Part shown: positions 1-8,686 of the stretch, piece after piece
How positions within the stretch are numbered: the stretch's first letter is position 1
How the letters are laid out: every line of letters begins with the position of its first letter
Position numbers and translations under genes: made by a program
Source: JAXMBN01 sp046349875
Lineage (GTDB): Bacteria > Planctomycetota > Planctomycetia > Pirellulales > Pirellulaceae
NCBI GenBank assembly: GCA_046349875.1
Contig: JAXMBN010000027.1
Span: 15,239-79,238 of the forward strand
Length of the DNA stretch: 64,000 bases
Direction of reading: 5' to 3'
Notes under the pieces: generated by a model
Told to the model about the DNA's origin: nothing
The model's database searches: none
The model's input: the letters and a program-made list of their open reading frames with translations, nothing else

Positions 1-26
1 CAAAGGCGACACGATAGGCTAGCGAC

Positions 27-1237
27 ATGCCCGATTTTGCATACGTCGCTCGCGATCTGAGCGGTAAAAAACTCACTGGTACATTGACCGCGGGGTCCGA
101 GCGAGAAGCTGCGGCTCGTCCCGCGCAAAATCCCCCCCCCCCCCCCCCCTATTTCCTATTTCGGTTACGCAGACGAAAGGTGGTAAGGAAAAGCATTCTA
201 CTGGTCGTGTGAAGCCGCAGATCATGGCTGGCTTCTATGTTTCTTTAGCTGCATTGCTTCAGCAGCGTTCCGATGCTTCGAGCATTAACCGTGTTGAGTC
301 AGCAATCGAATAATAAAAATCTCAATGCCGTTCTCTCCGAAGTGAAATCCCGAGTTGAAGAAGGAATCATTGGGAGAGCGATGGCCCGCTTTCCTCGCGT
401 ATTCAATGATATGGCCGTCAACATGGTACGCGCGCAGGGGGATGGAAGGTAGCCGAGGATTCGTTGGAACGGGGCTATGGGATTCATCGAACAGCAAGAA
501 GAGCTCAAGGGAAAGACGATGGGCGCGATCGCCTATCCAATGTTCATTTCGCGTTGGTATGATCGTCGTTTCTATTCTTTTGGTTTTCTTCGTTCCTAAG
601 TTCGGAATCATCGCAAAAGGCGATGCAAGGAACGCAATTCGCTTCCGGCAGCGACCGAGCTGTTGTTAGCAATCAGTTCCTGGCTTCGCGATGATTGCGG
701 GTGTTGCTTATCTTGTTGGTTCCTGCGGTGATTGGATCTGTCCAGTACTTCAGCACGGCCAAAGGGAAGCACACCATGGATTTGCTGAAGATCAAAACGC
801 CTATGCTCGGTAGCGTGTTTCTCAGTTTGGCAGTGGCTCGCTTTTGTCGAATCTTAGGAACGCTATTGAACAATGGGGTACCGATCTTGCGATCGCTGGA
901 AATCAGCCGGCAAGCTTCCGGCAATTTGATATTGTCCGAAGCCATTGCCAAAGCGAGTGAAGAAATCACGGCTGGACAGCACTTAGCGAAGCCATTGGCG
1001 GCCAGCAATCACTTTCCGCCGTCGGTCGTTGAAATGATCTCGATCGCCGAAGAATCGAATACACTCGACCGAGTTTTGGTGCAAATTTCTGACAATTTGG
1101 AGAAAACCACCTTTCGACGACTGGAGGTTGTCGTCCGGCTTTTGGAGCCCGCAATGCTGCTCATTTTGGCTGGCGTGGTCATGTTTGTTGTTCTTGCGCT
1201 AATGGTACCGATACTTAACAGCAGTAGCTCGGTTTAG
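27..1237 (+). pseudogene. gspF: Type II secretion inner-membrane protein GspF, frameshifted
   Basis: GspF is the polytopic inner-membrane platform protein of type II secretion and type IV pilus machines. The start reads MPDFAYVARDLSGKK, the usual GspF N-terminus. Fragments in all three plus frames then give GspF text in order: KPQIMAGFYVSLAALLQQ near 212-260, MARFPRVFNDMAVNMVRA near 380-430, GFIEQQEELKGKTMGAIAYP near 480-540, and an intact C-terminal half from 695 (ARFCRILGTLLNNGVPILRS; terminal membrane segment LLILAGVVMFVVLALMVPIL). At least four frame switches are needed, and an 18-C homopolymer sits where the linker after the N-terminal domain should be. It is first in the operon visible here; gspE would be expected upstream, outside the window. 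The identity is secure. Whether it is a true pseudogene or a sequencing artefact is open, and an artefact is more likely because the downstream genes are intact. Confidence 0.85.
132..149 (+). repeat. 18-nt poly-C homopolymer inside gspF
   Basis: An uninterrupted run of 18 C follows CAAAAT. It replaces the expected linker between the N-terminal region and first cytoplasmic domain of GspF and coincides with loss of the reading frame. It is most simply a sequencing or assembly artefact; a phase-variable tract is the alternative. Confidence 0.8.
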
Positions 1238-1360
1238 TACTAAGAGAGTATGATGATATTCCGGCCCTTTCGGTGGGTGGATTCCTGGAGTGGAATCTGC
1301 CTTGAAGAAGGGAGGAATCAAAGAAATCCAATTTTGGGAAATGATAGAAGGAGCAAAGCA

Positions 1361-1771
1361 ATGAAGAAGCGAGTACGAGCAAACCGTCGAAGGCGAGCTG
1401 GTTTTACGTTGATTGAAATCCTCTTGGTGCTCGTGATCGTTTCGGTCGTCGCCGGAGCTGCGATGTTGAGCATTTTCGCTCAACAGGATCGGGCCTATAT
1501 CAATTTGACCAAACAGCAGATTTCTCAAGCAGGTACGGCACTGAAGACGTATCGTTTGAATAGTGGTTCGTATCCCAACACGCTCAATGCACTTTGGGAA
1601 AATCCAGGCGATTTGCCTGCGGGACAAACCTGGACTCAATCGCTCGATAAACCGATGGCTGCTGATCCATGGGGATCTCCATTCGAGTACAAGCTGAATG
1701 GCAACTCGTATGAAATTCGCTCGGCTGGTCCCGACAAGCAAATGAACACGGAAGACGATATTACGGGCTAG
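1361..1771 (+). CDS. gspG: Type II secretion major pseudopilin GspG
   Basis: A 136-aa pseudopilin, the main subunit of the type II secretion pseudopilus. The prepilin peptidase site is GFTLIEILLVLVIVSVVAG at about residues 15-33: a basic leader (KKRVRANRRRRAG), cleavage after G, then F+1 and E+5, followed by the hydrophobic helix. The C-terminal part has the GspG signature DPWGSPFEYK and a closing SAGPDKQMNTEDDI, the calcium-site-like GADG/D-rich loop of this family. The ATG at 1361 is chosen over an upstream in-frame start at 1250 because AGAAGGAG (1346-1353) lies about 7 nt before it and it gives a normal leader. It follows gspF and precedes gspH in the same orientation. Confidence 0.93.
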   Translation: MKKRVRANRRRRAGFTLIEILLVLVIVSVVAGAAMLSIFAQQDRAYINLTKQQISQAGTALKTYRLNSGSYPNTLNALWENPGDLPAGQTWTQSLDKPMAADPWGSPFEYKLNGNSYEIRSAGPDKQMNTEDDITG

Positions 1772-1813
1772 TGCGTAATACGTTTCCCGCATGTCGACGC
1801 AAGGTGGTTACCG

Positions 1814-2461
1814 ATGCATGCGAACTTTGAATGCAAAATTCATCACAATCGAGCAGGCCATACCCTGCTCGAATTGCTTTTGGTGTTGGCCATTCTTGCG
1901 ATCGTTTTGTCAGTAGCCATTCCTACGTATGAAAGCATGATTAGTGAGCGAAGGCTTCATAAGTCTGCCGAATCACTCGAACTTGTGCTTCATGAAGCGC
2001 GGGTCAAGGCGATGCGAACCGGTCAATCGCAAGTCTTCAAGTACACCTTGGGGTCTGGAAACTACAGTTGTACTGCTTGGCTTGGTGGCAACGACGATTT
2101 GAATAGTGGACCTGGGGCAACGTTGATGAACGAAGTTGGGCAGGTGATGGAAACATCTTCCGACCCTTACGCTTCGGCTACCACTCAGGATGCTTCCAAG
2201 GATGACAAGAGCTTGGATGAGGGTATTCAGTTTGCTTCCGCGAATACGGCAGTGGACTCGCGAGCCAACTATGCAGAGATGGAATCAAGTGGGGGAATGG
2301 TCACCAGTTCTTCACCTCCGATCATGTTCTATCCCGATGGGACCGCGACGACCGCAGAGATCGTTCTGCAAAATGAGAATGGATCGAGACGCGTCATTCA
2401 AATCCGCGGGCTAACGGGACGAACCAGATTGATTGCAGGGGATGCAAGGACTACGCCTTAG
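1814..2461 (+). CDS. gspH: Minor pseudopilin, GspH-type
   Basis: A 215-aa pseudopilin with leader and helix HTLLELLLVLAILAIVLSVA at about residues 17-36. The usual F+1 is T and the +5 Glu is present, so processing by the prepilin peptidase GspO is expected. The C-terminal domain is rich in short strands and ends RVIQIRGLTGRTRLI, typical of GspH/FimT minor pseudopilins (FYPDGTATTAEIVL near residue 175 is the characteristic strand). Assignment as H rests on its position between G and I and on the FimT-like C-terminus. The family evolves fast, so the letter is less sure than the class. Confidence 0.82.
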   Translation: MHANFECKIHHNRAGHTLLELLLVLAILAIVLSVAIPTYESMISERRLHKSAESLELVLHEARVKAMRTGQSQVFKYTLGSGNYSCTAWLGGNDDLNSGPGATLMNEVGQVMETSSDPYASATTQDASKDDKSLDEGIQFASANTAVDSRANYAEMESSGGMVTSSSPPIMFYPDGTATTAEIVLQNENGSRRVIQIRGLTGRTRLIAGDARTTP

Positions 2462-2476
2462 CGACGAGTAATCAAA

Positions 2477-2992
2477 ATGGCAACACGAATGGAACTACGC
2501 AAAAGCGCTTCGCGACCAAGTCGCCAAGGGCTTTCGTTGTTAGAAGTCATTTTGTCGTTGACGATTCTTGCCGTGGCTGTCGCGATTCTCTCGCAAACAA
2601 TGTTTCTCGCTTCGGAAAATGGAATTCGATCTCGCGAGATTATGGCGGCACAGAATCTATGCGAAACGGCTTTGAATGATGTGTTGACGGGGCTAACGCC
2701 AGCGCAGTCGACTTCATGGACGAGCGTAACGGCGAGCAATTCGAACATGGATTGGTATTACATGATCGAGACGCTCGCGGCGGAACAACCGGACATGATT
2801 GGCATTCAAGTGACTGTAACCAATGATCCCGAGCGAACAACCAACAGTCCTATCGATGCAAAGTTAGTGCGATGGATCATCGATCCTTCGCTTGGACTCG
2901 ATTCCCCGGCAAGTCAATCGACAACAGGGCAAGGGGCAGGGGCCGGTGGAGCGGGAGCCTCAGGGGCATCATCAGGCACTGGAGGCACGTAA
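2477..2992 (+). CDS. gspI: Minor pseudopilin, GspI-type
   Basis: A 171-aa pseudopilin with prepilin site GLSLLEVILSLTILAVAVAI at about residues 16-35 (E+5 present). It is located 15 nt after gspH and ends 1 nt before the gspJ start. The C-terminal 30 residues are a low-complexity Gly/Ala/Ser tail (GAGAGGAGASGASSGTGGT), an odd extension echoed by the glycine-rich GspK two genes on. GspI normally seeds the pseudopilus tip complex with J and K. Assignment as I is by gene order and the early-helix pattern. Confidence 0.8.
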   Translation: MATRMELRKSASRPSRQGLSLLEVILSLTILAVAVAILSQTMFLASENGIRSREIMAAQNLCETALNDVLTGLTPAQSTSWTSVTASNSNMDWYYMIETLAAEQPDMIGIQVTVTNDPERTTNSPIDAKLVRWIIDPSLGLDSPASQSTTGQGAGAGGAGASGASSGTGGT

Positions 2993-2993
2993 C

Positions 2994-3980
2994 ATGCGAG
3001 TGAAAGCTAGTGGATTCAGTCTGTTAGAACTTTTGTTGGCTCTTGGACTAACCGCTTTGGTTACGGTTCTGCTCGGTCAATTGATGCAGACTTATGTCGC
3101 CCAATCTTCAGGGCCAGTGGATCGGATCATGCAAGCCCAAGAAGCTCGCAAGATCTTGACCATGATTTCGGATGATCTTCGAGGTGTTGTTCGAGCTCAA
3201 GCCTTTGATCAAGCGGCGCTGCAACAGATCATCAGCGCTTTGGTGGGAGGACAACGACAAGGCCAAAACGCTCAAGCGACTGGTGGGCAAGGGTACTATG
3301 CCTGCCTCCACAAGCAACGCATCGATGGATACTGGAGGCTGCCACGGGGTGAACCCTTTCGAGACTATCCACCTGGAATCTATGGGACATCGACCAACTT
3401 GAATTAGACATCAGTCGCATTCCTGTCCGGATCAATACTTCATTCAACAGAGTTTACCCCATTTAAACACGCTCACTGACATTCCAGCGATACAAAACGG
3501 TTTCTTACTTTGTACAGGCGCTGATCAACATGGAGCGTGACTGGATCCTGGGAAAGTTCGCCGCAGGCAGTGGAGGACTGGTTCGCCGTCAATCGCACTG
3601 TCCATCTTGCGGGTGGGGCTAATTCGCAAGGGCAGGTCGATCAATTGAATCGAACAGGCGAGATCATTTCGCCTTCGGTGGTATCGATTGAATTTGCTTA
3701 CTTCAATGGAACCACTTGGTCCTATTCATGGGACTCGAGTGTGGAAGGTCTTCCATGGTCGATTGAAGTTATTCTCGCAATGCAGGATCCGGTGATTGCC
3801 AAAGAGAAACCGATGAGTCCTGGTACTGACATTTCGACCATGGATACGCAATCGCTCAGCGACTACGGAATTCATACATACAAAACGACGGTGGTGATTC
3901 CTGGGGCCAATCTGTTGAGCGTGCCGCAGGCATCCCAAGCAACCGGTGGTGACAATGGAATGGGGTCCGTAGGACTCTAA
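2994..3980 (+). pseudogene. gspJ: Minor pseudopilin GspJ, frameshifted
   Basis: The start at 2994, one base after the gspI stop, gives MRVKASGFSLLELLLALGLT, a prepilin leader and helix; the frame stays open to 3407. The protein then continues in another frame (NLWDIDQLELDISRIPVRIN, 3372-3430), another (TVSYFVQALINMERDW, 3495-3545) and finally from about 3540 to 3980 (SIEFAYFNGTTWSYSWDSS, LPWSIEVILAMQDPVIAKEK), the usual C-terminal strand pattern of GspJ. At least three single-base indels fall within about 170 nt around 3370-3540, while both flanks are clean. This clustering favours a local sequence error over gene decay, since gspJ is needed with I and K for the pilus tip. Confidence 0.8.
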
Positions 3981-3999
3981 GGCAAGAGGATTGAAAGCC

Positions 4000-6900
4000 A
4001 TGAAACCAATGCGATTATCCCGAATGATTCGATCGATGGCTTGGCGTCGTCGCGATGAAGTCACACGTCGTGCGTTTCTCCTTTTGGCCGTGTTGTTGGT
4101 GATCTCGGTGGTGACGCTTTCTGCGTTATCCCTTTCCGAGAAGATGTATCTTGCCAATGAAGAAACGCAATTGATGGGGCGACAAGTGCAAGCCCAATTG
4201 GCTGCCGATTCGGGCATCGATGCGATTCGCTTGTTTCTTGCTCGCGACAAAGTGACTCGCAAAGAGATCGGTGGAACCTGGAACAATCCAACATACTTCC
4301 AAGCCGCCAACGTCATGAACGATCCCGACTTCAACAAGATCTGTAACTTTTCGGTCATGGCACCGAATCTTGATGAGCTCGGAAGTTTTGCCGGTATTCG
4401 TTATGGATTGCAAAACGAATCGGCTCGACTCAACGTGAACGCGCTCATCATTATCGATCAAGCCTTTAAGGGGAACAGTCAAGGCGGTGGCCAGGACATG
4501 CAAGGGGCCGCGGCGTTGGGGCTTGGTTATGTGCCTTGGGTTTCACCTCGACGATCGGATAATGGATCCTGGATCGATGAGGAATCGATATTGGCCTTTT
4601 CGTTTCGCAATGCCAGTTATCTTCAAAATGGTAACAGTCATCTAGCATCGCTCATCAATCCCCAAACCGTTGCCGAGCGACAGTTTCTCTTTCAACGAGG
4701 CCGTGGTGGTCAAGGTGGTGGAGGTCAAGGCGGCGGTGGACAAGGAGGACCGGGCGGAGGCACGGGTGGTGGAGGATTTGGAGGTGGCGGTGGTGGCTTT
4801 GGTGGAAGAGGTGGCCAAGGCGGTGGTGGCGGACCCGGGGGCGGTGGCGGTCCCGGATTTGGCGGTCAAGGTGGAGGTCGTGGTCCCGGCGGTGGACAAG
4901 GTGGCCCAGGCGGCGGTTTTGGTGGCCAAGGTGGCGGTCGAGGAAACGGACCCGGTGGGGGCCAGGGTGGCCCTGGTGGTGGTCGAGGTGGAAACGGTGG
5001 TCCAGGTGGCGGTTTTGGCGGCCAAGGTGGTCCTGGGGGCGGTAATGGACCAGGTGGCGGTCAAGGGGGTGGCCAAGGTGGCGGACGTGGCAATGGAGGA
5101 GGCCAAGGTAACGGTGGAGGCGGCAATGGCATGGGCGGCGGTATGGGCGGTGCCGGAATGGGAGGCACCATGGGTGCTGGAGGCGGCGCGGGAGGAAACT
5201 CTAATGCCGAACTTCTGGCAGCGATGGGGATGACAGGCAATATTGGTCGTCAATTGCTGATGGGCTTGCCAGGAATGACTGAGGATACAGCCGATGCCAT
5301 TTTGGATTGGCTGGATAGCGATGATGAACCGCGAGAATACGGTGCGGAATCGGAATATTACTCGCAGCTTTCAACACCTTACCTACCGGCAAATGGTCCT
5401 GTTCAATCGGTGGAAGAGCTTCTGTTGGTGCGTGGTGTCACACCGAAGTTGCTTTTCGGAAATGACCTCGACCGAAACGGTTATTTAAGTGCGAATCCCT
5501 CGTTATCGAGTCCGGTGGATCAAGGCATGACCTCCACGATCCAACCGATTGCTCCGAATCTCGGTTGGGCTCAGTATCTGACGATCTACAGTCGCGAGAA
5601 GAACGCGTCGATCGATGGAAGCCCTCGCATCAACATCAACGGGGCAAATGGAGCAACACTCGAGCAATTGCAAGCAGACCTCACGACCGCCATTGGAAAT
5701 GAGCTTTGGGTATCGTGGATCGTTGCTTACCGAAATTTTGGCGGCCAAGCTGCGACGCAACAACAAGTTAACGTCGGTGGTGGTGGAGGACGTGGCCAAG
5801 GTGGTGGTGGCCAAGGTGGACCTGGCGGCGGTCAAGGGGGAGGCCAGGGCGGACCTGGCGGTGGCCAAGGCGGTGGTGGACCTGGTGGAGGCGGCTTTGG
5901 CGGCGGTGGCCAAGGCGGACCCGGCGGCGGGCAAGGTGGCTTTGGCGGTGGTCCCGGCGGTGGCGGTTTTGGCGGAGGTGGCCAAGGTGGTGGCGGTTTT
6001 GGCGGCGGAGGTCGCGGGCCACGTTTCTTAGATTCGGCAAGTTTCGCCCCTTCGGCAGTTCCGACGAAGATTCTCGAAGGAACAATCCTCGAACGTACCT
6101 TCCTATTCCAACGCGGTGGTGGTGGACGTCCTGGCGGTGGCCAAGGTGGCGGACAAGGCGGCGGCGGATTTGGAGGCCAGGGTGGCCCTGGTGGAGGTTT
6201 TGGCGGCGGAGGGCCCGGCGGAGGAGGCTTTGGTGGAGGTCAGGGACCTGGAGGCGGTGGATTTGGTGGGGGACGAGGCAACGGACCCGGTGGGAACGGC
6301 CCTGGTAATGGCCGCGGCAATGACGGCCGTGGAAATAACGGCGGCGGCAACAATGGGGGTGGTAACAATGGCCAAGGTGGGAATCGGCCAGGCGGAAACA
6401 ATGGTGGAGCCGGCGGTGGTGGCGGTATTGTACAAGCACCTCAAAAGGTCGAGGCATGGACTTCCTCAGCCTTTTCCTCGTTGGAAATTGACCTTTCGCA
6501 GGCCGGAAGTTACCGGATTGGAAATGTGCTGGAGCTGATCGATTCGACCTTTACGGCAACGGTGAACGGCGAGCAGGTCACGTATACGTCTCCGTTTGTG
6601 TCCAATCCTCTGGCCATGGCAGACTATTTGCCCGTAATCATGGACAAATTGACGACCGTTGATAATCCGATTCTTCCTGGACGAATTAACATAAATGAGG
6701 CCCCTCGTGAAATCCTGCTCGGGATTCCCGGCTTTTCGGAAGAGCTGGTCAACACGCTGATCGAGGCTCGAAATGAAGAAAACGATTCGGAAAATCGAAA
6801 GTTCGAAACCTGGCCGATGGTCGAAGGGTTACTAACCGTTCAACAAATGAAATTGATTGCTCCTTTGCTGACCGGTGGCGGTGATGTTTACCGTTCACAG

Positions 6901-7059
6901 GTCGTTGGTTACTACCAACATGGGGCGGCTTTTTCGCGAGTCGAAGCAGTTATTGATGCGTCGGAAACGACCCCCAAAGTCGTGCTGTATCGCAAACTAG
7001 ATCAACATCAACGAGGATTTTCCACGGCCGTTCTTGGCGAACGATCCGTCGGATTTTGA
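4000..7059 (+). CDS. gspK: GspK minor pseudopilin with huge glycine-rich insertions
   Basis: GspK caps the type II pseudopilus tip. The 1019-aa product is about three times the usual GspK length (roughly 300-350 aa). The N-terminus has the leader RRAFLLLAVLLVISVVTLSA (about residues 25-44). The helical domains typical of GspK are present: GLQNESARLNVNAL near 134, AILDWLDSDDEPREYGAE near 434, and GRININEAPREILLGIPG near 890. The extra length is three glycine-rich blocks at about residues 233-400, 592-673 and 704-808, built of GGGQGG, GGGFGG and GGPGG repeats with Asn-rich ends. Blocks 1 and 3 are both introduced by FLFQRG (about 229 and 701). The ATG at 4000 is preferred over TTG at 3991 because AAGAGGA (3983-3989) is correctly spaced. 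No frameshift is seen despite the repetitive DNA. Confidence 0.88.
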   Translation: MKPMRLSRMIRSMAWRRRDEVTRRAFLLLAVLLVISVVTLSALSLSEKMYLANEETQLMGRQVQAQLAADSGIDAIRLFLARDKVTRKEIGGTWNNPTYFQAANVMNDPDFNKICNFSVMAPNLDELGSFAGIRYGLQNESARLNVNALIIIDQAFKGNSQGGGQDMQGAAALGLGYVPWVSPRRSDNGSWIDEESILAFSFRNASYLQNGNSHLASLINPQTVAERQFLFQRGRGGQGGGGQGGGGQGGPGGGTGGGGFGGGGGGFGGRGGQGGGGGPGGGGGPGFGGQGGGRGPGGGQGGPGGGFGGQGGGRGNGPGGGQGGPGGGRGGNGGPGGGFGGQGGPGGGNGPGGGQGGGQGGGRGNGGGQGNGGGGNGMGGGMGGAGMGGTMGAGGGAGGNSNAELLAAMGMTGNIGRQLLMGLPGMTEDTADAILDWLDSDDEPREYGAESEYYSQLSTPYLPANGPVQSVEELLLVRGVTPKLLFGNDLDRNGYLSANPSLSSPVDQGMTSTIQPIAPNLGWAQYLTIYSREKNASIDGSPRININGANGATLEQLQADLTTAIGNELWVSWIVAYRNFGGQAATQQQVNVGGGGGRGQGGGGQGGPGGGQGGGQGGPGGGQGGGGPGGGGFGGGGQGGPGGGQGGFGGGPGGGGFGGGGQGGGGFGGGGRGPRFLDSASFAPSAVPTKILEGTILERTFLFQRGGGGRPGGGQGGGQGGGGFGGQGGPGGGFGGGGPGGGGFGGGQGPGGGGFGGGRGNGPGGNGPGNGRGNDGRGNNGGGNNGGGNNGQGGNRPGGNNGGAGGGGGIVQAPQKVEAWTSSAFSSLEIDLSQAGSYRIGNVLELIDSTFTATVNGEQVTYTSPFVSNPLAMADYLPVIMDKLTTVDNPILPGRININEAPREILLGIPGFSEELVNTLIEARNEENDSENRKFETWPMVEGLLTVQQMKLIAPLLTGGGDVYRSQVVGYYQHGAAFSRVEAVIDASETTPKVVLYRKLDQHQRGFSTAVLGERSVGF

Positions 7060-7093
7060 GCAGCTGCCGAATTCCATCGGCAAGAGGTGACAC

Positions 7094-8686
7094 TTGGCGC
7101 GTTTAGTAGCAATTGAATGGGACATGCAGGAGCTTCGGCTTGCTTCCGGCTCCAAGCAAGGTGGTCGAGTTGCCATCGATCACTTGCTATCCATGCCCTT
7201 GACTCAAGATGGTACGGCAGCCACTCCCGAAAATGTCGACGAGCTGGTCGCGAGTGCTTTGGCGAAGTTGGTTCAGAAAGCCGGCGTGGCTCGATCGGAA
7301 ACGTTGATTGCAGCCGGTCGTGGGCTGGTGGAATTGCGCTCGTTGACGCTCCCACCTGCTAGTGACGATGAGCTACCCGACATGGTTCGGTTTGCGGCTC
7401 AACGTACCTTCGCCCAACTCGGTGACACTTGGCCACTCGATTTCATCAAGCTACCTGGAGTAACCGATGCAGGGCAGCAGGTCTTGGCGTCGGCAATGAA
7501 TCCGGCTTTGATCAGTAAGATCAAAAAGTCGGTCGAGCTTTCCTTGCTGGAACCGAAGAAGATCCTCCTCCGGCCGATGGCCAGTGCGGCTCTTGCAAAT
7601 GCAGTTCATACGTCCCTAAATAATTCGTCGGCAATCATCGTGAGCGTAGTTGGCGAAGAAGTCGACTTGCTGGTGTCGCAGAACGGCACCATTACGTTGA
7701 TCCGCACCTCACGATTGCCACAAGGGGATCATGCAGTTCGCGAGAAGGCCATCATCGCGGAAATCAAACGAACCTGGATGGCTTCCGAGTCCCAAGTTCC
7801 AGCCGTCCAACCGACTCAGTTGGTGATCTGGGGAGACCTTGGCATTGGACCTGCACTGGGTGCCTCGCTCACGGAGAAGACGGGGTTACCCACCACCGTT
7901 CTTTCTTTGAAGAACGCTGCAGACATTCGCAGTTCTGCTCCATCGGGTGATCTCGAGAAGTTCGTGCCCGTCGTGGGCATGATTCATCAAGTTTCCCATG
8001 GCCAACATAACTTCATTGATTTTCTTTCACCTCGCAAGCCAACCGAAAAGAAGAAGCCGATTCTACAGATCGCTTTGGCATCTACCATCGCGGCGATGCT
8101 ACTGTTCTATGGAGCCTACACTTACTACTCGACGCACAAAGATCTCGACTCCGAAATTGCGAATTTGAAGCGTGAATTGAAAGGTCAAGAAAAGCTGGTC
8201 GCAACTGCCCAACGGAAATCGGCAGAATGGGAGAAGGTAGCCAAATTCCTGCGGTCAGATATCGTGTGGCTAGATCAGTTGGCCTACCTTTCCGAACAAG
8301 CCCTTCCAGCAGATTCCATGATACTGACTGGGCAAAACATATTTGCGATCAATTCACAAACCGGTACGGCTACCATGACCGCAAACGTGGCAGCAATCGA
8401 ACAAGAGATGCTCACCGAAGTTGAAGAGAACCTACGCGACAATGAGCACACGGTGACCGGTAGTCGAGCTGGGATGAATAAAGACACCAAGTCAAACTAT
8501 CCCTACATCAGCACCATCACCGTCGAAGTACCACCTGCTACGCCTCAAAAGCTTGCCGAGCAATTAAGGAAACCTCCGCGGTTGATTCCTGAGAAAGAAG
8601 AGGGAACCCAAAGTACCACCTCGCATTCCGACAAGAATGCGGATGCTGCTCGTACTTCCGCCAATAACGAAGGAGCCGCATCGTGA
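7094..8686 (+). CDS. gspL: GspL-like assembly protein (PilM/PilN-type fusion)
   Basis: A 530-aa protein. Residues 1 to about 310 form an actin-like PilM/GspL cytoplasmic domain (opening ARLVAIEWDMQELRLASG; later LLRPMASAALANAV and SAIIVSVVGEEVDLLV). One membrane helix follows at about 322-341 (ILQIALASTIAAMLLFYGAY), then a charged coiled coil (SEIANLKRELKGQEKLVAT) and a periplasmic PilN/GspL-type domain (WLDQLAYLSEQALPADSMIL). The tail is polar and unstructured. It would link the cytoplasmic ATPase GspE to the pseudopilus platform. The start is TTG at 7094 with AAGAGGTGA 4-12 nt upstream; no ATG fits the conserved N-terminus. It overlaps the next gene by 4 nt, so the two are translationally coupled. 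Confidence 0.82.
   Translation: MARLVAIEWDMQELRLASGSKQGGRVAIDHLLSMPLTQDGTAATPENVDELVASALAKLVQKAGVARSETLIAAGRGLVELRSLTLPPASDDELPDMVRFAAQRTFAQLGDTWPLDFIKLPGVTDAGQQVLASAMNPALISKIKKSVELSLLEPKKILLRPMASAALANAVHTSLNNSSAIIVSVVGEEVDLLVSQNGTITLIRTSRLPQGDHAVREKAIIAEIKRTWMASESQVPAVQPTQLVIWGDLGIGPALGASLTEKTGLPTTVLSLKNAADIRSSAPSGDLEKFVPVVGMIHQVSHGQHNFIDFLSPRKPTEKKKPILQIALASTIAAMLLFYGAYTYYSTHKDLDSEIANLKRELKGQEKLVATAQRKSAEWEKVAKFLRSDIVWLDQLAYLSEQALPADSMILTGQNIFAINSQTGTATMTANVAAIEQEMLTEVEENLRDNEHTVTGSRAGMNKDTKSNYPYISTITVEVPPATPQKLAEQLRKPPRLIPEKEEGTQSTTSHSDKNADAARTSANNEGAAS

Noticed and set aside
132..149. Phase-variation switch in gspF
   Set aside because: Possible in principle, but gspF has at least three further frame breaks that one homopolymer cannot repair, so sequence error is the simpler reading.
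1199..1792. 197-aa minus-strand ORF opposite gspG
   Set aside because: It lies antisense to a gene with a clear prepilin signature and has no signature of its own.
4642..6457. Long minus- and plus-frame ORFs (up to 229 aa) over the glycine-rich parts of gspK, rich in Thr/Ala or His/Arg
   Set aside because: They are by-products of the GGN-repeat codons read in other frames; no ribosome site or family signature, and gspK itself is intact and conserved.
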